The notes under the pieces were generated by a model. That model saw only the letters and a program-made list of their open reading frames with translations. It searched no databases and was not told where the DNA came from. The position numbers and the translations under genes were made by a program. From positions 1-35,966 of the forward strand of contig JBCBGC010000084.1 in NCBI GenBank assembly GCA_038527215.1: 35,966 nucleotides of DNA. The letters are read 5' to 3'. Positions 32,701 through 35,966 of the stretch are shown in pieces (positions within the stretch are counted from its first letter, which is position 1; every line of letters starts with the position of its first letter). Source of the stretch: JAWPMV01 sp038527215. GTDB lineage: Bacteria > Bacteroidota > Bacteroidia > J057.

Positions 32701-33079
32701 CCTGGTCGGAACTCCGCCCCACAGAATCCGTGACACTGGCCTCCGGCCGGTAAAATCCCTAGCCGCCGCTGCAAGCTGCGGCTACGCCCCGCACCCCTGG
32801 TCGGAACTCCCCACAGAATCCGTAACACTGGCCTCTGGCCGGTAAAACCCTCTACCGCAGCTTCAAGCTGCGGCTACGCCCTCACACCCCTGGTCGGAAC
32901 TCCACACCACAGAATCCGTAACACTGGCCTCCGGCCGGTAAAATCCCTCTACCGCAGCTTCAAGCTGCGGCTACGCCCCGCACCCCTGGTCGGAACTCCG
33001 CCCCACAGAATCCGTAACACTGGCTTCCAGCCGGTAAAACCCTCTGCCGCAGCTGCAAGCTGCGGCTACGGCCTCAGGG
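32701..33079. repeat. Four tandem copies of a ~95-bp palindrome-rich unit
   Basis: The unit begins CCTGGTCGGAACTCC at 32701, 32796, 32889 and 32985 (periods 95, 93 and 96 bases). Each copy then has CACAGAATCCGTRACACTGG and two fold-backs: ACTGGCC-TCC-GGCCGGT and CCGCAGCTTCAAGCTGCGG. Copies differ by scattered substitutions and small indels. No coding capacity is credible. An inverted version of the first hairpin (ACCGGCCAGAGGCCAGT, 33098-33114) lies just past the array and 4 bases before the mqnC stop. The array lies between the terminator of the PpiD-like gene and the end of mqnC. Confidence 0.9.
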
Positions 33080-33118
33080 CCGCTTACTGTTCCCCAGACC
33101 GGCCAGAGGCCAGTGATA

Positions 33119-34255
33119 CTAGACCAACACCTTGCCTTGCAGCACGGGAGGCACTTCCCGGAAGTCGTACAGCTGATTGCGCAGGCGCGGGGTAAAACCC
33201 GCATCTACGATCACCTGTTGAATTTCTTCGGCAGAGAGGCGATAAGGCGCACCTGCGGCAGAGACTACGTTCTCTTCGATCATGATCGAACCGAGGTCAT
33301 TCGCGCCACCGTGCAGGCAGACCTGGGCCACTTCCGGTCCGACGGTCAGCCAGGAAGCCTGAATATTATCAATATTGGGAAGCATGATGCGGCTAATCGC
33401 GATCATGCGGATGTATTCATCAGCGGAGACGGTATTCTTGACGCCTTTCACGCGGTTGAGCAAGGTGCCATCGTCCTGATAGGGCCAGGGAATAAAGGCC
33501 TTGAAGCCATTCTCTCCTTCAGGCCGCTCGGCCTGTACGGCGCGGATGCGCACCAAGTGGTCGAAGCGCTCTTCCACCGTCTCGATATGGCCAAACATCA
33601 TGGTGGCGCTGGTGGTCAGGCCTACCCGGTGGGCTACCCGCATGACTTCCAGCCATTCCTCTCCGCTACATTTTCCATTGGAGATAATGCGCCGCACCCG
33701 ATCATCCAGAATCTCTGCTCCGGCACCTGGCATGGAATCCATGCCCGCCTTCATGAGACGAATGAGGGTTTCTTCGTAGGTCAGCTTGGAGAGCTCCGCA
33801 ATATGCACGATCTCGGGTGGCCCCAGGGCATGCAGACGCAGGGCTGGAAACCAGCCTTTGAGCTTGCTGAAGGTTTCTTCATAGAACTCAATGCCCAGTT
33901 CCGGGTGGTGGCCGCCTTGCAGCAGGAACTGGTCCCCTCCCAGGGCAAAGGTTTCTTCCGCTTTGCGCTGGTAGGTTTTATCATCCGTGATATAAGCCTG
34001 ATCCGCAAACTTCTCGTGCGGGGGGACAAAAAAGTTGCAGAACTTGCAATTAGCCACACATACGTTGGTGGTATTTACATTGCGATCGATCTGCCAGGTA
34101 ACGATCCCCAGGGTATCTTTTTTCTTTTCCTTGCGGATTTCGTTCGCCACGTACATCAGTTCGTCCGTACCTGCTTCATGATGCAGGTGGATGCCTTCCT
34201 CCATGCTGAGGAATTCCAGTTGTAGGGCTTTTTTCAGTAAATCTTCGGTATGCAT
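33119..34255 (-). CDS. mqnC: Cyclic dehypoxanthinyl futalosine synthase
   Basis: Radical-SAM enzyme of the futalosine route to menaquinone, which cyclises dehypoxanthine futalosine. The 378-residue protein has the CX3CX2C cluster site at Cys66, Cys70 and Cys73 (CVANCKFC), and family segments LQGGHHPELGIEFYEE, LHALGPPEIVHIA, TTSATMMFGHIETVEERF, FKAFIPWPYQDDGT and QASWLTVGPEVAQVCLHGGANDLG. The last stretch with the following ENVVSAAG distinguishes MqnC/CofH-like proteins from MqnE; MqnC fits best by the overall order. No other mqn gene is in the window. The gene follows queA by 106 bases on the same strand. Confidence 0.88.
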   Translation of the reverse strand: MHTEDLLKKALQLEFLSMEEGIHLHHEAGTDELMYVANEIRKEKKKDTLGIVTWQIDRNVNTTNVCVANCKFCNFFVPPHEKFADQAYITDDKTYQRKAEETFALGGDQFLLQGGHHPELGIEFYEETFSKLKGWFPALRLHALGPPEIVHIAELSKLTYEETLIRLMKAGMDSMPGAGAEILDDRVRRIISNGKCSGEEWLEVMRVAHRVGLTTSATMMFGHIETVEERFDHLVRIRAVQAERPEGENGFKAFIPWPYQDDGTLLNRVKGVKNTVSADEYIRMIAISRIMLPNIDNIQASWLTVGPEVAQVCLHGGANDLGSIMIEENVVSAAGAPYRLSAEEIQQVIVDAGFTPRLRNQLYDFREVPPVLQGKVLV

Positions 34256-34310
34256 AGGCCGCTTATTTGCTTGGGCTACTGATTCTTTAAACTGATCCCA
34301 GAGAGATAAG

Positions 34311-34329
34311 TTCCCCTTTGGAAGGGGAA
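34311..34329. terminator. Short hairpin between queA and mqnC
   Basis: TTCCCC (34311-34316) and GGGGAA (34324-34329) form a 6-bp stem with a 7-base loop after the queA stop. No T-run follows on the minus strand, so termination is doubtful and read-through into mqnC is plausible. Confidence 0.35.
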
Positions 34330-34361
34330 AATTACAAATCTTTCAGAAAAAATTGAAAATT

Positions 34362-35606
34362 TTATGCTTCCCCTTCCTTTCTCCACAGCAACGAACTATC
34401 TCCATAGCTCAAAAAGCGGTAGTCTTCCTCCAGGGCTGCCGCATATACTGTCCGCCAGTCCTCCCCGATAAAGGCAGCTACCAGCAGGATCAACGTAGTA
34501 GCAGGCATGTGGAAATTGGTGATGAGGCCGCGTACCAGGGCAAAAGGGTAGGAGGGCAGGATCATGATGGCGGTCTCTCCCCAAAGGGTCTCTAACTGAT
34601 GTCGATCCATCCAGTCCAGGAGGTGTTGGAGGGCCTCAGTGGGAGTCGGTAGTTGTTCCGCAGGATATTGATAGGGATCGAGTTTACGGACAAAAAAGCG
34701 CTCATCCGGCTGCAGGCTTGCTGGCTCTTTTCCCAATTGTACGCCTAGCCAATAGATACTTTCCACTACCCGCATAGAGGTAGTTCCGACCACCACGATT
34801 TGATCGACCTTACGAAGGAGTTTTTCCACCGTGGTTCGGGTGATCTGCATTTGCTCACTGTGCATATCATGCTCTATCACCTGTTCTGCTTTGACGGGTA
34901 AAAAGGTGCCAGCCCCTACGTGCAGGGTAACCGCCTCGGTCTCCACGCCTTTGCGTTGCAGTTCGTCCAACACCTGCTTCGTAAAATGCAAACCAGCGGT
35001 AGGTGCAGCCACGGCGCCGGATACTTCCGCATAAACCGTTTGGTACTGCTGTTGGTCTTTCTCGGTGGCGTCCCGGTTGAGATAAGGCGGTAAGGGTAGA
35101 TTGCCCAGGGCCTCCAGCCATTCTGCAAAGGTCAGCTTGACGCCCGACCAGCTCAATCGCACTTGTTGGGCATCCCGATCCGCCCAACTGGCTTGTAGAT
35201 GCAGGGTTCCGCCCGGCAGACTCAATTCATGCTCCAGGATTTCGTCCGGCTTCCACTTTTTCTTATTGCCGATCATGCACTCCCATACGCAGCTTTGAGG
35301 GGCTTGCATAGCCTGATGAATTTCTACCGGTTCGATAGGATGCAGGAGGAGGATTTCGATCAGGGCTCCGGTCTTTCTTCGGAAAAAAAGCCGCGCTCGA
35401 ATTACCCGGGTATTGTTGAATACCAGCAGGCTATCCGCCGGTAAGGCCTCAGGCATTTGCCAAAAATGTCGATGCACTATCGTTCCTTTTTCATATACCA
35501 GCAAACGCGACTGATCCCGCTCCTCCAACGGAAAATGCGCAATCCGTTCCTCGGGGAGATCGTAATGGTAATCGCTCAGTCTGATGTGCTCTAGCCCTGG
35601 GTTCAT
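34362..35606 (-). CDS. queA: S-adenosylmethionine:tRNA ribosyltransferase-isomerase
   Basis: The 414-residue cytoplasmic enzyme makes epoxyqueuosine in tRNA from the preQ1 base using the ribosyl part of S-adenosylmethionine. Family marks are the N-terminal SDYHYDLPEERIAHFPLEERDQSRLLV-like start (residues 10-36), VFNNTRVIRARLF, SGAVAAPTAGLHFT in the middle and TNFHMPATTLILLVAAF near the C-terminus. The ATG at 35604-35606 (MNPGLEHIRL) is chosen since a perfect promoter at 35642-35669 overlaps the alternative upstream start at 35669. A central insertion-like stretch (about residues 100-160, SCVWECMIGNKKKWKPDEI) is normal for Bacteroidota QueA. Confidence 0.95.
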   Translation of the reverse strand: MNPGLEHIRLSDYHYDLPEERIAHFPLEERDQSRLLVYEKGTIVHRHFWQMPEALPADSLLVFNNTRVIRARLFFRRKTGALIEILLLHPIEPVEIHQAMQAPQSCVWECMIGNKKKWKPDEILEHELSLPGGTLHLQASWADRDAQQVRLSWSGVKLTFAEWLEALGNLPLPPYLNRDATEKDQQQYQTVYAEVSGAVAAPTAGLHFTKQVLDELQRKGVETEAVTLHVGAGTFLPVKAEQVIEHDMHSEQMQITRTTVEKLLRKVDQIVVVGTTSMRVVESIYWLGVQLGKEPASLQPDERFFVRKLDPYQYPAEQLPTPTEALQHLLDWMDRHQLETLWGETAIMILPSYPFALVRGLITNFHMPATTLILLVAAFIGEDWRTVYAAALEEDYRFLSYGDSSLLWRKEGEA

Positions 35607-35641
35607 GTATTTTTTTTCGAGAAAATGGCTGCTTCGCCGCG

Positions 35642-35669
35642 CAAATATAGCACCTAATGCTGAGCTCAA
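35642..35669 (-). promoter_or_regulatory. Consensus promoter of queA
   Basis: On the minus strand TTG (35667-35669), 17 bases, then TATATTTG (35642-35649): a full match to the Bacteroidota promoter. Transcription would start near 35638, giving a leader of about 30 bases before the ATG at 35606. Confidence 0.8.
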
Positions 35670-35689
35670 ATATCCTTTTGTATCGCGGA

Positions 35690-35966
35690 GACCCCGGATA
35701 AGCCTTTTTCCCGTTGGTCAAAAGTCATTCCGGGGTGACAAAACAGGACACATACACATTCTGTGTCACCCCGGAAAGCTGCTGAGGGACGAAGCAGCTT
35801 ATCCGGGGTCTCCGAGGGATTGATTCATGAAGACCCCGGATAAGTTTTTTTCCTGTTAGTCAAAAGTCATTCCGGGGTGACAAAACAAAACACATACACA
35901 TTCTGTGTCACCCCGGAAAGCTGCTGAGGGACGAAGCAGCTTATCCGGGGTCTCCGAGGGATTGAT
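35690..35966. repeat. Tandem ~142-bp units with three nested palindromes
   Basis: Two units start at 35690 and 35832; the second runs off the right edge. In the first, the outer arms GACCCCGGATAAG (35690-35702) and CTTATCCGGGGTC (35798-35810) enclose two inner hairpins: TTCCGGGGTGACA (35728-35740) with TGTCACCCCGGAA (35764-35776), and AAGCTGC with GCAGCTT (35776-35800). The fold is a three-way junction. Between the units a linker reads TCCGAGGGATTGATTCATGA. The copies differ at only a few bases. There is no gene in it. The type resembles small intergenic repetitive elements. Confidence 0.9.

Noticed and set aside
32701..33079. CRISPR array
   Set aside because: The units are directly adjoining ~95-bp copies with internal palindromes; there are no unique spacers between short identical repeats and no cas genes.
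32643..33204. Short minus-strand frames over the repeat array (32643-32828 and 32971-33204)
   Set aside because: Their sequence is dictated by the tandem repeat; the repeated residues simply mirror the DNA units.
33113..34225. 370-codon plus-strand frame opposite mqnC
   Set aside because: It is the antisense shadow of mqnC; the minus-strand frame has all radical-SAM motifs.

Overview
The window looks like a chromosomal segment of a marine or activated-sludge type member of the Bacteroidota, most probably in or near the Saprospiria. This is inferred from gene content, since no rRNA gene is present. Supporting signs are a FecI/FecR/TonB-receptor signalling set, a second TonB receptor followed by a DUF4249 lipoprotein, a Bacteroidota-type DksA-like protein with one cysteine, an LptC lipoprotein, and promoters of the Bacteroidota form TTG-N17-TAnnTTTG (clearest before queA and before a GbsR-type regulator).

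Layout from left to right. Positions 1-2135 hold the tail of an unidentified gene, a GT-C (family 39-like) glycosyltransferase and a convergent small lipoprotein. Positions 2453-9048 form a plus-strand run: ileS, a dksA-like gene, two tandem lspA paralogues and a stand-alone nuoF. Positions 9223-10010 carry the DUF177-rpmF pair on the minus strand. Positions 10343-11601 carry an overlapping NlpC/P60 hydrolase and HNH nuclease pair. Positions 11598-14762 are a minus-strand accessory cassette: a GbsR/MarR-type regulator and a four-gene operon (two small membrane proteins, a DUF2071 protein and an NAD(P)-binding epimerase-like protein), with a shared palindrome TTTCA-N8-TGAAA before both transcription units. 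Positions 14913-22907 are a TonB uptake/signalling block. Positions 23203-26874 encode one 1223-residue lipoprotein that joins a cytochrome c domain, a PA14 domain, a beta-propeller-like region and a DUF1080 domain, followed downstream by a DUF819 transporter. Positions 28261-32634 are an envelope-biogenesis run: lptC, a small membrane protein, a CNNM/CorC-like protein and a PpiD/SurA-like chaperone. The right end carries mqnC (futalosine route to menaquinone) and queA, separated from neighbours by two different palindrome-rich tandem repeat arrays.

Functional links: nuoF and mqnC both serve a menaquinone-linked respiratory chain. The two lspA genes could serve the lipoproteins seen here (DUF4249 protein, LptC, the giant cytochrome protein, the 1665-2135 product). 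The ECF sigma factor, FecR and the STN-bearing receptor form a complete surface-signalling chain. The second receptor plus DUF4249 protein sits behind a strong terminator and so may be a separate unit. The items most worth a second look are the GbsR-controlled cassette with its paired operators and apparently leaderless regulator mRNA, the fused cytochrome/DUF1080 lipoprotein, the tandem lspA pair, and the branched palindromic repeats at the right end. No tRNA, rRNA, CRISPR array, insertion sequence or phage gene was recognised.
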